A stretch of DNA of 64,000 nucleotides, from contig OY282607.1 in the NCBI GenBank assembly GCA_958298945.1, positions 30,388,500 through 30,452,499 on the forward strand, given 5' to 3'. The stretch is from Atherix ibis. Lineage: Eukaryota > Arthropoda > Insecta > Diptera > Athericidae. A program made the position numbers and the translations under genes. Shown here one piece after another: positions 1-12,265 of the stretch (position 1 is the stretch's first letter; every line of letters begins with the position of its first letter). The notes under the pieces are model-generated. The model was not told the origin of the DNA and searched no databases. It saw nothing but the letters and a program-made list of their open reading frames with translations.

Positions 1-200
1 TGTATAACTTTACAACAAAAAAAAAAGTTCAACTGCGTCAAATTGCACGATCTTGGCGATTAATTGATATCATCAAATTTCAAAGTTATACGTCATGAGA
101 GCTTTTCGCACAAAATTTGCCATGTTATGTGGCGTCTTATTAAAATCACATGTGATTCAGATGAAAATCTTCTCATTCATGTTACAAAAGTCGGTAATCA
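1..200 (-). pseudogene. Transposase scrap, Tc1/mariner superfamily (DDE_3-like family D)
   Basis: The stretch around 25-75 (caaattgcacgatcttggcg) parallels 55508-55540 (caaattaacagatcttggcg), which lies in the antisense of a transposase region reading [17 protein letters not shown]. Translating this window edge on the minus strand gives a broken version of the same segment (NLTQLNFFF). Stops occur throughout. It is the worn C-terminal part of the same element family seen at 27.8-29.3 kb and 55.4-56.2 kb. No intact reading frame remains, and the left end is cut by the window edge. Confidence 0.4.
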
Positions 201-399
201 TACTAGTCATTTTCAAAAAAATACGAGCTAATGACTCCTTAAGGCCAAAATGCGCGCTTCTTTACAATCATTTGGGGGTTTTTGGAGCCTCCAAAATTTT
301 GTGTAGCTTAAAAAGGATTTATTTTAACGCTGAAGAAAATAAAACCTTTTTAAGCTACACACAATTACCAATTTCTAGAAAGTTTTTACAATTTTAATG

Positions 400-2560
400 C
401 ATAATTTGATACTTAATCTATCTTTAATATAAATGGCCATTATTGAGCTAAAAAATATATTTAATAACTGTAAAATTACAGGGCTATGAAATGAAAAGTA
501 TCTAAAATCTCAAATCAAATAAATTTGATAGTAAACAATTTTTTTTTTGAGTGCAAAATATTTTTTTTTAAATATTTTTTTTTGTAAATATTTTATTAAT
601 TATACAAAAGTTTACACTGTTATTAAACCTTCTTCATAATATATATATAAATATTGTTATTTAAAAAATAATAAACCCTTTTTTTTAAACATACCATATA
701 CTCTCTGGAAAGTATATATTTTAACAGTGATAAATAGAATTTAATCGTATATCATTGATAAATCACAATATTTATATAGTACACATACATTATGAAGAAT
801 GCTTAACAATAGTGTAAACTTTTGTATAATGAATGAAATATTAGTTGTTATACTAAGTTTATTAAAACCAAATTATTTATATTATAATTATCACAATTAA
901 TAACGGTGCGTAAATTTGCAAATATAAAAATTAAATACGACGAATTGTAAATTTATTGTTGGCTTTTTTTTCATATATTATATTTGATGTGAATGCTAAT
1001 TAAATTAGCCGACAAGTTAATTACTAAAAAAAATACATGAAATTTTTTTATATATGACCTGGAAATTTAATTTATTTTAATGCATATTTTCGGGTATTTT
1101 TGGAAAATATAATAAAAGTCCACCAAATTGGTTAGATATAAAATTTTTAATCTCTTGTGACAATTTCGAATCGATAGTTTATGATCTAAATACATACATT
1201 CGGTTAGTTTTTACAATAATTGAAATAGTATTTATTCAATTTATAATTATTCATAAAAATTATAAAAAATTACCGCACTTTTCAGTAACAACTAGTGCAA
1301 AAAAAATTATTAAATTATTTATATTTGTTTTAATATGTAAATATTAATATATTTTAATATACGTCTTTAAATAAAATATCAAAAAATTCATTCATAATAG
1401 TGATAATTGTATTTATCTAATTTAGTAAAAAATTGCATATTTTACAAAATATATTGAAATATACAAATTGCGTGTTTCTGTTTTATTATTAATGACCACG
1501 TAAGAGAAGTCACAAAAGTATGTTCGCTAAAAACAAAACTTTCTGCATATGAAAAAGTATTTCAAATTTTAAAATATGGTATATTAAAAAAATTCTCAAA
1601 AAAAAAATTTACTCATCTTATTTTTATAAGTATGAGTATATTAAAAATATTGTAGATATATTTTAGCACCTCATAAATTTGTATGAACATTTATTTAAAA
1701 ATTACTTTATAATTTTATTAATATTTCTAGTGTGAAGAAATGTTTAATTTCAAAACAAACAAATTATGAAAATATTTATTATATTTTTTTCAATAAAATT
1801 AAAAAATATTTAAAATTCTCTTAGACAAAAAATTGATTTTGTATTAAATTAAAAAGTTCAATGTGGTTAGCATAATACTTTTATGTTATATTAAATAAAT
1901 TAATTGTGAATATTTGTTGAAAATTTTAATAATTATAAAGTGTTTTGAATTTGCGTATTCTACCGTTTGAAACACGTCAGTGAAGTTAAATAGTCCACTT
2001 CCGGTCGCAGGTTAATCTTGTGTAAGTTCAACTTTGAAATTCCACTTTGTCAACGAAATTAACACACACGTAAATTTATAATGTGAAAATTACCAAAAAT
2101 TACTATTTTATAATTTAATTTATGAAAATATGCATTTTTAAACTTTGTATTATTTTTATAGAAATTTAAAAATTAATTTTTAAAAAATTACATATTTATA
2201 ATTAAATTTATTATAAAAAATAGGTATTTTTTAAAATTTGTTTAAGAAAAAATTTCATTTTGTGAAATGTTACAAATGTTTAATAAAAATAGACATTTTT
2301 ATAATTTTTATAATAACAAATAGATAAATTCATGACAAAATTTTCTATTTTACAAATTTATTTTAATAAAAATAGGAAATAATTAATTAATAAAATTTTT
2401 AAAGATTATAATTTCTAAAAGTAAATATTAAAAATATGTTTTTTGATTAAAAATATCTTTTAACTATTAAAAATTTCTCTATAGAATTTTTCAGTTATAC
2501 ATTTTATCTATCGTAACAAATCAGATAAATTTCTTCATTAGCAATTTTTTTCATCATTCA
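400..2560. other. AT-rich gene-free stretch
   Basis: Long runs of A and T with no reading frame of convincing codon content, no tRNA-like fold and no recognisable transposon motif. Nothing assignable was seen here. Confidence 0.6.
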
Positions 2561-2960
2561 CAATAGTGAAGACTCTTACGTGGTATTTTTTGACTGGACT
2601 TTGGATGATACTTGAAAGTAAAAAATAACAGTGAAGGTGAGAGATATTGGGTTTTACAACTATGACTTTATTGGGGCTACATCTTTTTGGCGGTGGTCAG
2701 TATCTGCTTATGTCTGCAAACAAGTTAGCAAGTATCTGCGCAAGTCTGTGAACTTACCAGTCGAATTGGTATTGTCCAACCTCTACTTTCATTGCAATAC
2801 ATTTGAAGAAGCTACAACATACGTCGGTCTGGGCAAGGTAATGTCAGCAAGGTAGATGAAAATATGTGCTGCATGTCATGTAAAATTGTGGCGCACATTT
2901 GGAGCACTCACGGTTCCACGTGACTCTATTAACGTTCCAACAGAATATGCGCACGTGCAT
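2561..2960. other. GC-richer island of unknown nature
   Basis: Base composition rises clearly above the flanks for about 400 bp. A 74-codon plus-strand frame (2631-2855) runs through it, starting at a GTG, with a phrase LPVELVLSNLYFHCNTF and a possible donor (aag|gtaatg) near 2837. There is a CACGTG palindrome near 2918. It could be an isolated exon, a 5' untranslated exon or an old transposon fragment. I do not recognise the protein and see no partner exon. Confidence 0.2.
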
Positions 2961-3396
2961 CAAATAATTCACCTACTAATAAATAAATACATTTTTTAAA
3001 AATACGAATATTATTGAAAATTATTAACAATAATTATATTTTTTTCTACTTGTAGTATAGGACCTAAAAATTACAATTAAACAGTGGAATATTATTTATT
3101 CATTGATTTGGGGAAAAAACAACATCCTTTTTAGTGCAAAAAAGTCTTTCCCATACTTGATTGGATTTATACTTTATTAAAAAACTCGATTAAAAAATGG
3201 GAAAATTTCAACTAAAAACTAATAAGAATTTTTATAGAATTTGTAAAATATTTCTAATGCTAAGCAAGTCACAATAATAATAATAATAAGAAAATTTAAA
3301 CAAGCCATTTTTAAATCCTTAAGTTTTAAAGGATTATTTCTACTTTTTCCTTCAGCTTAAGCTTGAGTACATAATATCTTACGTACCTTTATAAAT
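2961..3396. other. AT-rich spacer
   Basis: Between the GC-richer island and the mariner element. Poly-A and poly-T runs and a short (AAT)n tract near 3274 are the only structure seen. Confidence 0.5.
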
Positions 3397-4251
3397 AAAG
3401 GTATGTTCAAAAAGTATCGCGAATTTGGTGTTTTTTCAAAACTTATTTATTTATTAATAAATATCTATTTTGTCCGCTTCAAAGTAATCCCCACCAGATA
3501 TTATACACTTGTACTAACGTTTTTTTCAATCCTCGAAGCACTTTAAAAAATCATTTTTTGTGATCTTGTACAGCTCCTCCTTCGAAGCCGTCTTTATCAC
3601 CTCAATCGTAGCGTAGCGACGTCCTTTCATGAAGCTCTTCAGTTTTGGGGACAATAAAAAGTCACAGGGGGGCAGATCTAGGGGATTCGATAGCTACGGC
3701 ATTATTAGTGTGTTGTTTTTGGTCAACGATGCGTGAGCAGGGGCGTTATCATGGTGCAAAAACCAAATTTTTGTTCTTCCACAAATCCGGGCGTTTCTGG
3801 CGGATTGCTTCGCGCAACTTGCGCATAACTAGCAGGTAATATTGTTTATTGACCGTTCTACCCTGTGGTCATGATGCACCACGCCCCTGCAATCGAAGAA
3901 AACTGTAAGCAAAACCTTCACATTCGACCGAACTTGGCGCGCTTTTTTCGGTCTTGGCTCGTGCGGCAGCTTCAATTGGGATGATTGAGCTTTGGTTTCC
4001 AAACCATGATTCGTCACCAGTTATGACCCTTTGGAGCAAATTTGGGTCGTCTCGGACAGAGTCCAACAGCTCCTTAGCAATGTTAATGCGTTGCTGTTTT
4101 TGGTCGAAATTGAGCAAAAATCGAAGACAACCGAACTTGTCGGCGTAAGTGAGAGACATAAGTACCAACATAACGCCACACAAAAATCGAAAATCAAATA
4201 CACGTAACCCGCGGAAATTCAAAATTCTCGATACTTTTTGAACAGACCTCG
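3397..4251 (-). mobile_element. Mariner-family element A, copy 1 (deleted, defective)
   Basis: A DNA transposon remnant of the mariner family. The inverted ends match: ggtatgttcaaaaagtatcgc at the left and the complement of gcgatactttttgaacagacc at the right, with TA next to the right end. The minus strand encodes pieces of a DD34D transposase: INIAKELLDSVRDDPNLLQ, VITGDESW (first catalytic Asp), [18 protein letters not shown] and VFFDCRGVVHH, split over several frames. The N-terminal helix-turn-helix region is missing. The copy at 28245-29219 lacks the same region, so this is probably a deletion derivative that was mobilised in trans. At 855 bp it is far shorter than the roughly 1.3 kb of a complete mariner. 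It cannot encode active transposase. Confidence 0.85.
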
Positions 4252-5880
4252 TATATATTTTTACCTTACTTCTTTTTTCATAAAAAAAATAAATATAAAT
4301 ATTTAATTTCCTTTCTCAAATAGTCATACATGCCTAGTTCTAAACTATAAATCTCAACAAAAAAATACGAAAATTTCCCAATAAAATATAACGAAAACAA
4401 AAAATCAGTCATGATTATTTACTTAAAGAAAAATTAAGTGTTTATAAATTGAAAAAAAAACCCACTTTAAGATGAATATAAATATTATTCTGATTTAAAT
4501 TTAGAAAAGATATATTATGAATATAGAAGAAGACGTTTGTACGTAATGAATAACCAAAAATAGATAATTTTGATTCATTGTTCTATCCGCCTAATAAAAG
4601 AATCTAACAATTTGAATTTCACTATCATATAAACAGATTACGTGCAAATAAAACTTTAGTTTTTTTTAGAAAAAACCTACATTCATACGTACCATAAATA
4701 GGTTTACTGACGTCACTAATCAAATACGGAAAAAATATGTTCGTCTTTGATCAAAAACATTCTCTTGTATTTTGAATTGATATCATTTCCAGGTGAAGTG
4801 GAATGAACGTATATTCTTTCATGTATCCAAAAATTGTTATTTTAAAATCTGAAAAACTACGTTATCTGATAATCAATAAAGAAAACTATATCAACGTAAT
4901 CGTACACGAAAAACCAGTTAATTTTGATTGTAACCGATCAAAAAAATTAGATTTTATTAACTGGTTTTGGTAGATTTTCTACGGTCGAGAGTCAAAAAAT
5001 CTGACGTAAAGGTGTGTACCCCGAACGTCACGAGCATAAGTATTCCTACCTAAACCGGATTGCGTTCCATTGACGCCAAGCCGCCAAGGTGTTAGAGAAA
5101 CTGTTCCAAATATTTCGGTATAATCGAAAGCTATCGAAATGATTGCGAATAAGTCAAAAACCTACCACCATTCGTCCGTCATACTGTTAGACGACGTCAT
5201 TGAGCCAAATAATAATCAAGTTCAGCTACATAGTCTACGAAGACATTATGGGACAGTAGACCTGCTCTGTTCGATTCAATATTAAGTAGGGTTACTACTA
5301 TTTGGATTTTCTTTCTAGATCTAAAGATATTCGTATGATTAATTGTTATTATTGTTATTTCTTCTAAAACTCACTTGACACTCGATAGATATCCGTTCGT
5401 TCTTAAAAATAATAATTGAGAAGTAAAAGGACTTTGAAACGGAAGAATTTACAAGTTTCAATATTCCGGATATCTTATTTCATTATTTAATTGTTCGATT
5501 TTCTTAGAAACACTTAATCAGTGCTAACGTAGATTTTCTGTAAAATTCGAAATTCCCAAAATCTTATCTAAGTTTTATAGGATACTCTAAAGATTTTTCT
5601 GCAATGTCTTATAACTAAAATTTTTGAAATTATAAAAATAGGATTTAAATTAATCCTATTTTTGTTAATTTATAAAAGACTACTTTTTTTATTTATGATA
5701 CTTCTTGTGGTGTATATAATAGCAACTGACTTTGAACAATTAAAAAAAATAAAAAAAAATATTAAAGAAAGGTTGAATGAATTGCCATAAAAACTAACAA
5801 ACAAATTAAAATTTTTTAAAAAATTTTAAAATAAATCAAAAATTTTAAAAATGTTTTGGAGAATTTATTTTTCACAATAC
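4252..5880. other. Gene-free stretch with a GC-richer core
   Basis: AT-rich apart from about 4980-5300, which is more mixed in composition but shows stops in all frames. An inverted pair, aaccagttaa and ttaactggtt, lies at about 4913-4970. No gene or transposon family was recognised. Confidence 0.45.
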
Positions 5881-6690
5881 GGAGAAATAACTAACTGCCA
5901 TTGAATTTTGTGAAATTGAACTTTAGTTGTTGCGTGGCGTGGGTGGATACAAATATGGTTGGTTGTAGATGCTTTAACAAGAATTTTCTCCAATTTGTTT
6001 CAAACAAGAGCCAGGGGCCATTCTGTAGCGACACAGCCATGAGATCATTTGGTGACGTGTGGATTGGCATTGTCAGTACTTCTAATAAAACTGGTCCAAC
6101 GTAACTTGGAGGGAACAATTGGAAGTGGTTAACATTTTATGGAACATATTAGATTATTTTAGAAAATTGAAGAGAGGACTTGGAAAAACAGTTGTTTTGC
6201 GATGTGCCCAGAATTCCGGAATGGTTATTGAGTAGACTCCACCATCGGAAGAACTCTTCCAGCCTTGGTCCAGTTTGTTTTTCTACGCATTTCTTAAGGC
6301 GTTAAATATAATTTGGTCAACCGATGCGGCAATTTCGGAATTTCAGTGAGAACAGGACTTTAGAGAGGCTCCCTCCCTCAGATGATCAGGCAAATGCAAT
6401 GATGTTTAGGGAGATTAATACCAGTCTTAACTGCCGTTCTAATTGCCTACAGTTCGCTATGAAAAGAGAAACTTCTATTTGTTAGAATTCCACATTTGAT
6501 CCCGCAATTTTTACTGCCATCAAGCTATATGACAGAAAAGGATGTTGTGTGGTCATCAACAGTAGCGTCTTTGAACAGTTATATTATATTATTTAACGTG
6601 ACTTATCTGTCGTTAGACATAAAACCACGATTCGCCTACGACCATAGGGATTGAGTTACGCTCAATCAACGCACCACCATTACTGACAGT
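5881..6690. other. Unassigned moderately GC-rich sequence, probably old repeat
   Basis: Two overlapping short frames (plus 5901-6104, minus 5891-6118) end within about 230 bp, and all frames are closed after that. Composition differs from the AT-rich flanks, and the neighbour on the right is a retroelement end, so decayed transposon sequence is the likeliest reading. I do not recognise either peptide. Confidence 0.3.
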
Positions 6691-7670
6691 TTACAGTCAG
6701 TAACCAGTTACAAGATGATTACTCCAACTGTAAGTGGCGAGATCTATCTAAACCTCTACTGTCATAAGCCTGAGTTAATTATCAGTATCTCCCACCAGCG
6801 ATCCGTAGACCGTACCCGCGATATATGTATTAATTACAGCCACTACGTTTCTGCCTAAAGCGCCTCACCAATGGCGGGGCACAGTGTGTTCCAACACCAT
6901 GGGGCACCCCGACTCCCGTAGTACCAATTTTTGTTTTAAGAGTAGTTCGGTTTGCACTCTGCTCATTGAGCTACGGTAAGGAATCTTGTAAATTCTTAGG
7001 CACCGCTAAGCCAGCTCAGATACGCGGGTTCGCCAAGACTCAAAAGTACAACTGGAATCGACCTTGGTCTTTCGCCCGGTTTTAGCCACCTTGCGTGGCA
7101 TTCACACACTCATTCACGCACCATTATCACTCTCCTCTCAAAAAGTGCAATGGCAAATCTATTCAGGCATTCATACCATTCTCTCACACCTAATACTCCA
7201 CTCACATACACATTCACCACGATTCCACATGCTCCTAGGTCACGCAAATCCCCGTACAGGCTACACTCAATGAAAAGGTGGTTGGCACTCCAACAGGGCA
7301 TGTAGCCTCCACAACCAAACCACGCCTGTACAGGAACCCATTCATACTGCCGTATCCCGTGAGTAAATACCCAAGTTACAGACCAAATTCAAATCCATAG
7401 GCAGATGCATAGCACACATCCGGAATGAACATGTGCGTCCATCTGCCATTCACACTCTCATCCCATCGACGTTGCCAAATTTCACACATTCTATTCAGAA
7501 GCTGAACCTCTTCATTCGTAACCGGACAGGGTCTTTGAACAAAAGTGAGGAATACCATCCTTATCGCCCACAACTCGCCATGGAAAGGTGACAATTTTCT
7601 GTAGCTAGATGGATTAATGTTTACCTTTTTTGGTTCTTTTAAGTGTCGTGGACACCCTCTACTCCACACC
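6690..7670 (-). mobile_element. 3' end of a non-LTR retrotransposon (R1-like)
   Basis: The minus strand encodes the post-polymerase C-terminus typical of R1-type elements. The segment IWQRRWDESVNGRWTHMFIP (about 7400-7485) is the conserved W-Q-x-R-W...GRWT..LIPD block. After a frameshift, ANHLFIECSLYGDLRDLGAC (about 7225-7290) corresponds to the distal H-x-x-x-EC zinc-knuckle part. The 6690-7060 portion is the 3' non-coding region, and a diverged copy occurs at 41290-41680. The 5' part is absent and frames are broken, so this is a dead 5'-truncated insertion, as is usual for target-primed retrotransposition. R1 versus a related clade is not certain. Confidence 0.65.
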
Positions 7671-8930
7671 TAACCATGGTCACCAATCCAGCATTTGCAG
7701 GGACATTTGGAAATTAAGAGAAAAAGTGGTTGGATAATTTACGAACTTCAAGATCATCAAGGAAAAGGAGTACAAATATCGTTTCGAGTAGCTGGTGAAA
7801 ATAACTTTTTTTAGAAGATTGTGAAAATGATAATTTTGGAAGCAAAGGTTATTATTGTAAAAATCGTTTATTTTTATACAAAATTTAATTAGACCGTCTA
7901 CTTTTATTGCGTAGGAATTTAAGTAAACAAATTAAGTTTTATCAATTAATTAGTAAAAAAATCTTCCCATTAGTACCTCAAATTAATGCAAACGTTTGTA
8001 GAACTGCCAGTGTTTGTGTATAATATTAAAAATCAATATCTTTAAAAAAAATCAAGATGATGACGAAATTAAACCTCAAAAAAATATTCTTCAAATTTAA
8101 TGACGAGTTCAATTAACTTCTGAGTGTTTATTGAATAAAAATTCATCTATCAACACCGGATCCAATATTTCTTTCATTTTCGACTCACAAACGTATTAAA
8201 ACATTTTAATATTATTTATTTGAAAATTAATTAAATCAAATGAATGGGAAACAAAATGCGGAACATTTTATTGCATTTCCATCTTATATTTTGCATTTCA
8301 AGTAAAAATAATGAATTAATTAAAAATGTTTCCAAGATAATTACTGAGATCGGTTTGTATTTCCTAGAGATTTACTGGTTTGGTAGGTTTTTTGAAGTAC
8401 GACATAAGAAATAATTATTCAGTTTATAATCGATCTCAGTTAATCTAATAGGTCTTCAATTGTAGTTAGTTCCTATCTCCTAATGAAAATTTCTCATACT
8501 ATCTGTGAGATACATAAAATCAATATGCAAACAGGTGTAAACAGTAATTTAAAAAAAGCTGACTTTTTCTAATATTATAAATTTAAGAAAAAGTAAAATC
8601 GAGAAATTATTATAATTTTGTGACAAAGCTGAGGGAGATCCCGACCTTGCAATCGGGATTTACTTGAACTGTATACGTACGAGTATAAAGCAAAAAATTA
8701 CTTCATAGTATAAAACATATTATAAACAAGGGAAAAACACTAATATACAATAGTATACTAATCTATGTGTAGGTGCAAATATTTATGTTGTTTGAATCGT
8801 TAAAATTCCATTAACCCAGTTAGATGCACTTGACTGTGCAAATTTTCCTACAAAAACTAATAAAATTTTTCCAAGTAACAATTCTATTGAGATTTGTTTT
8901 TGTGAATTTTTTTATTTATTATTTTTAAAG
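7671..8930. other. AT-rich gene-free stretch
   Basis: No open frame of note. Nothing recognisable apart from A/T runs. Confidence 0.5.
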
Positions 8931-8940
8931 ACATACGAGT

Positions 8941-9540
8941 TGTGACAGAAAAGTAATAGGACTACCATGACTGTGAACGGTCGGGCAACACTCCTAAAAG
9001 TGCAGTACGCAAGGTTCAACGTTGTTTGGTAGCTACGAGATCCTGTAAAAAGTGAAGTTTTGTTTTCGAAGTGCATTAACATCCATCAAAACCTGATGAA
9101 AATGTGAAACGAGTAAGGGCTATTGTGAGGTCAGTGCGTTGATTAACATTGGAGCTGATGAGTAGCTCTTGAAAGATTCAGAAAAAGGTTTTATCGCGTT
9201 AGATCCACAATGGCTACGCCTCCTCTCATACGACCATCTCCATCAACAAGATTTGGTCGGAAAAATGGATTTCTAAAGCTTCTCCGACGTTATTCCGTAT
9301 AACTGTTTTTGACCCTCAAGATCAAAAAAAATTTAATGGACGTTATATGGGTGCTGTCGTTAACATACAAAGGAATGTAACTGAGAAGCTGAAGATAATT
9401 CCTGTTAAAGCCTTCCAGCACTTCGCCGATGTATAGCTGTCCAAGGGAACTACTGTACTCGTAAATAGAGGATAACATTGATGTATAAATATAAAATAAA
9501 ATTGTTACGAAAAAAAATAATCTCATTGTTCTTTTGCCAT
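8941..9540 (+). mobile_element. Mariner-family element C, decayed copy 1
   Basis: Starts with tgtgacagaaaagtaatagg, and near the right end has an imperfect inverse (ttgttcttttgcca). Plus-strand translation over several frames gives a ghost of a mariner transposase C-terminus: HTTISINKF-like after the second Asp region, then NIQRNVTEKLKIIPVKAFQH (about 9362-9421), which matches the family block before the final helices. All catalytic regions are damaged. The copy at 41875-42165 is the same family ([26 protein letters not shown]). At about 600 bp, roughly half of the element is lost. Confidence 0.6.
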
Positions 9541-9550
9541 ACATACGAGT

Positions 9551-10296
9551 ATATATTGAAATTTTTTGCAGTTAATTATTTTAATAAGTGTTCAATTTAT
9601 ATGCTGCTTTAATTAGAAAATTTTTTGGTAATTATTGATAGTAATAAATTAAGGCGGTAATAAATATTAATAAATTTAAATGTCATAAAATAAACGGTTA
9701 AACTTGTCATTACTTACTTTAAAAATATATTTTTCTACCATTAATATAAATGTTTTTTTTTTAATCAGCAAATAATAATAATGTAGTAGACACTAACCTT
9801 CCGAATGAGAGTCAATCACACTATAAGATTGACTAACTGATTACTGATTGTATGTATATTAATAAACATAATATGATGTTTGTTAGTTTGTGCAATTTGC
9901 TTACATAAAGACAAATTAGCATAATATTAATATGTTTATAAGTCTAATTCTCATGGAAAACAGGGAATTGTTTTTTTGGACTGAAAACTACTACTAAGTC
10001 TTTTGTAATATTGTACAAATTTTTTTCAAAACAAAGTGATTTCGTAAAACTCTTTCAAACATTTTAATTAATATTGCAAAAAAAATATTGTCAAAATAGT
10101 TAAACTCAATTTTCTGTTCTTAAAAATCAAACTAAATTTTTTCTATTTTTGTTAAAAATGTTTAAGAAATTTCTTCTGTCTGGCTTAAAAATAGTTTCTC
10201 TCAACTAAAATATATTTATATTCTCAAGAAGATTCAATCAAAATTAAATTAGTTAGCCTTTTTAAGTAAATTTTATTCCAAATAATATAGTTATAA
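9551..10296. other. AT-rich region upstream of the methyltransferase gene
   Basis: No coding frame was recognised, but the missing first exon and promoter of the methyltransferase gene should lie here. One candidate start is ATG at 10158, followed by FKKFLLSGLKIV, a short amphipathic basic leader that would suit mitochondrial import. I could not find a donor that keeps phase with the next exon, so this is only a suggestion. Confidence 0.3.
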
Positions 10297-10337
10297 ATAA
10301 AGAAATTAACTAATTTATGTAAAAATTCATTATTTAG

Positions 10338-11292
10338 TAATAAATCTGTGAGAGATCGAATTATATCAAATACAATTATATGCAATGATCACTTGACACC
10401 AGAGTTACGTTTAAGACTGATCACACCTAAATGCAGTTTGTACTTTAAGCCAATAAGGGATGCTAGTGAAAAAGTGTTCGAAAACGATCCATTTTGGGGA
10501 TTTTACTGGCCAGGGGGACAAGCACTCAGCAGGTTAACATTGAAAAATGAATATACTATTTAAAAATGTCTATTTTTCTTTTGATATTTTCTGTATTTTT
10601 ATTATATTATTGTATTTTATTATTATCATTATGGAAATTTTTGTATCTACCTTAGATACATTCTCGACAATGCTAATTTAGTACGAAATAAAAATGTGCT
10701 TGATGTCGGCAGTGGAAGTGGTGCATGTTCAATTGCGTCTGCATTTTGTGGAGCCAAATATGCACTAGCAAATGATATCGATTATGGTTAGTTGTTATTG
10801 ATAAGAATAATGTTAAAATAACTATTAAAAGTTAAAAAAAAACTTGGAGATGCCGGGGATCGAACCCGGGGCCTTTCACATGCAAAGCGAACGCTCTACC
10901 ACTGAGCTACATCCCCTGATGATAATTTAATTACAGTTTTCTTTCTGATTCCAGTGGCATCTGTTGCGGCACACCTTAACGCAGCATTGAATAAAGTTAG
11001 TATCAGCACTTCTACCGAGAATTTCATCGAGAATCAAAGTTCATGCTCCAAATATGATTTGATTCTATTGGGCGATGTTTTCTACGATAACGATATGGCT
11101 GAGCAACTAATGCCATGGCTGCAACAAATAAGAAAATCAGGAAAAAATATTCTAATTGGAGATCCAGGTCGACATGGGCTCACAAGCACAAGCCTTGCAT
11201 TTATGGAGAAAGTAGCACAATACAACCTTACACAAAGTTCGTGTATTGAAAATAATGGCTTTAAAGTCGCCAACGTTTGGAGGTTTCTTTAA
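10338..11292 (+). CDS. ETF-beta subunit lysine methyltransferase (METTL20/ETFBKMT family), 5' exon not resolved
   Basis: A mitochondrial SAM-dependent methyltransferase of the METTL20 family, which in animals methylates lysines of electron transfer flavoprotein beta. Three exons join in phase: 10338-10532, 10656-10786 and 10955-11292 (stop TAA). All junctions are GT-AG. Key family features are HLTPELRLRLITPKC, then DPFWGFYWPGGQALSR, the SAM-binding loop VLDVGSGSGACSIASAFCGA ending ANDID, YDLILLGDVFYDNDMAE (motif IV) and a C-terminus with LIGDPGRHGL and VANVWRFL. The visible part is about 220 residues, against 262 in human, so only an N-terminal stretch, probably the import leader, is missing. 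The frame is open upstream of 10338 to 10297 without a Met, and a splice acceptor (ttatttag) sits at 10337. The last intron carries a tRNA-Ala gene on the opposite strand. AATAAA-like signals follow the stop near 11320. Confidence 0.9.
10845..10916 (-). tRNA. tRNA-Ala (anticodon TGC)
   Basis: A 72-nt cloverleaf on the minus strand. The acceptor strand GGGGATG pairs with CATCTCC (discriminator A), with one mismatch or wobble. The D arm is GCTCAGTGGTAGAGC, and the anticodon loop contains CTTTGCATG with anticodon TGC. The T arm contains GGTTCGATCCC, which is also the internal B box. No CCA is encoded, as expected for a eukaryotic nuclear gene. A run of T on the transcribed strand directly follows (plus coordinates 10834-10842), a good Pol III terminator. 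It lies inside intron 10787-10954 of the methyltransferase gene, antisense to it. Confidence 0.95.
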
Positions 11293-12265
11293 TTTTTTCT
11301 ATTAAATATAATTTCAAAATAAATAAAAATAAAACAAAAATATTTATTGTAATTTACAACAAATGTTGGAATTTATTTAATAAATTATCATATTATCTCC
11401 CAACTTATAAAACCACAACTATTTCACATAAGCTTCCTACCAAATTCTGTAAATAATTTTTTTTAACTGAATCCATTAACTATGCTTATTTGAAATAAAA
11501 CTCAATCAATTTGTTATTTTAAATTTTTATTGTACAATTTATTAGATCAACTTTAACTGTTTTTCTTTTCTTATATATTTAAGATATATAAAATCTACGA
11601 TCTAAATAAGCGATTTAATTTGTTTTTCATATATGTATATAAGTACGGTTTAAAAAAGTATTTCAATGAATAAAACAAAAAAAAAACAAACTTCAAAGTA
11701 TACAGTTTAAGAAATAAAAATTAATTGATAATAGATTACTGGAATGATAAGGAGTTCCCATTGGGAACGAAATACTAAATTTATTGAATGTAGAGTCATA
11801 TGCATATTTAGAGCGCTGCCAAACAGAAGTGTCTTTTCATAAATCAAAACTCTCGGAAAATACAATACTAACCTAATAGTTGAGTGAAATGAACAATTAT
11901 TCTTATAGTTAAATCGATAGTAAAATTTACATAAATATAAATTTTTGTTTGTGTTACTTAGTTAATAATATAGACTTATAGATATAGTAATCACTTGGAT
12001 AATATTACACACGATAATAAAGATAATTGCACCTAGCTAAAGAGTAAATTTTATCTACCCTAAGATATTTATATAATAAATAATCGAATTAGATATATGT
12101 GTATGGATATATATATATATATGTATGTATATAGTTAATGATATATTGATTTACAATTATTTGATATTAACGTAAATTGATTGATATTGATAAAATCGAT
12201 AATTTGATTATTTGTCTGCTTAATATTTTTAATTAAACGAATTTTCCACTATCAGTCTAGAGAGT
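11293..12265. other. Convergent 3' flanks of two genes
   Basis: AT-rich sequence between the stop codons of the methyltransferase gene (+) and the xylosyltransferase gene (-). It holds AATAAA-like motifs near 11320 and a TA-dinucleotide tract near 12109-12130. No separate gene is seen, and most of it is probably 3' UTR and spacer. Confidence 0.6.

Noticed and set aside
11751..11767. gttcccattgggaac inverted word
   Set aside because: Short imperfect palindrome in a 3' flank with no supporting context.
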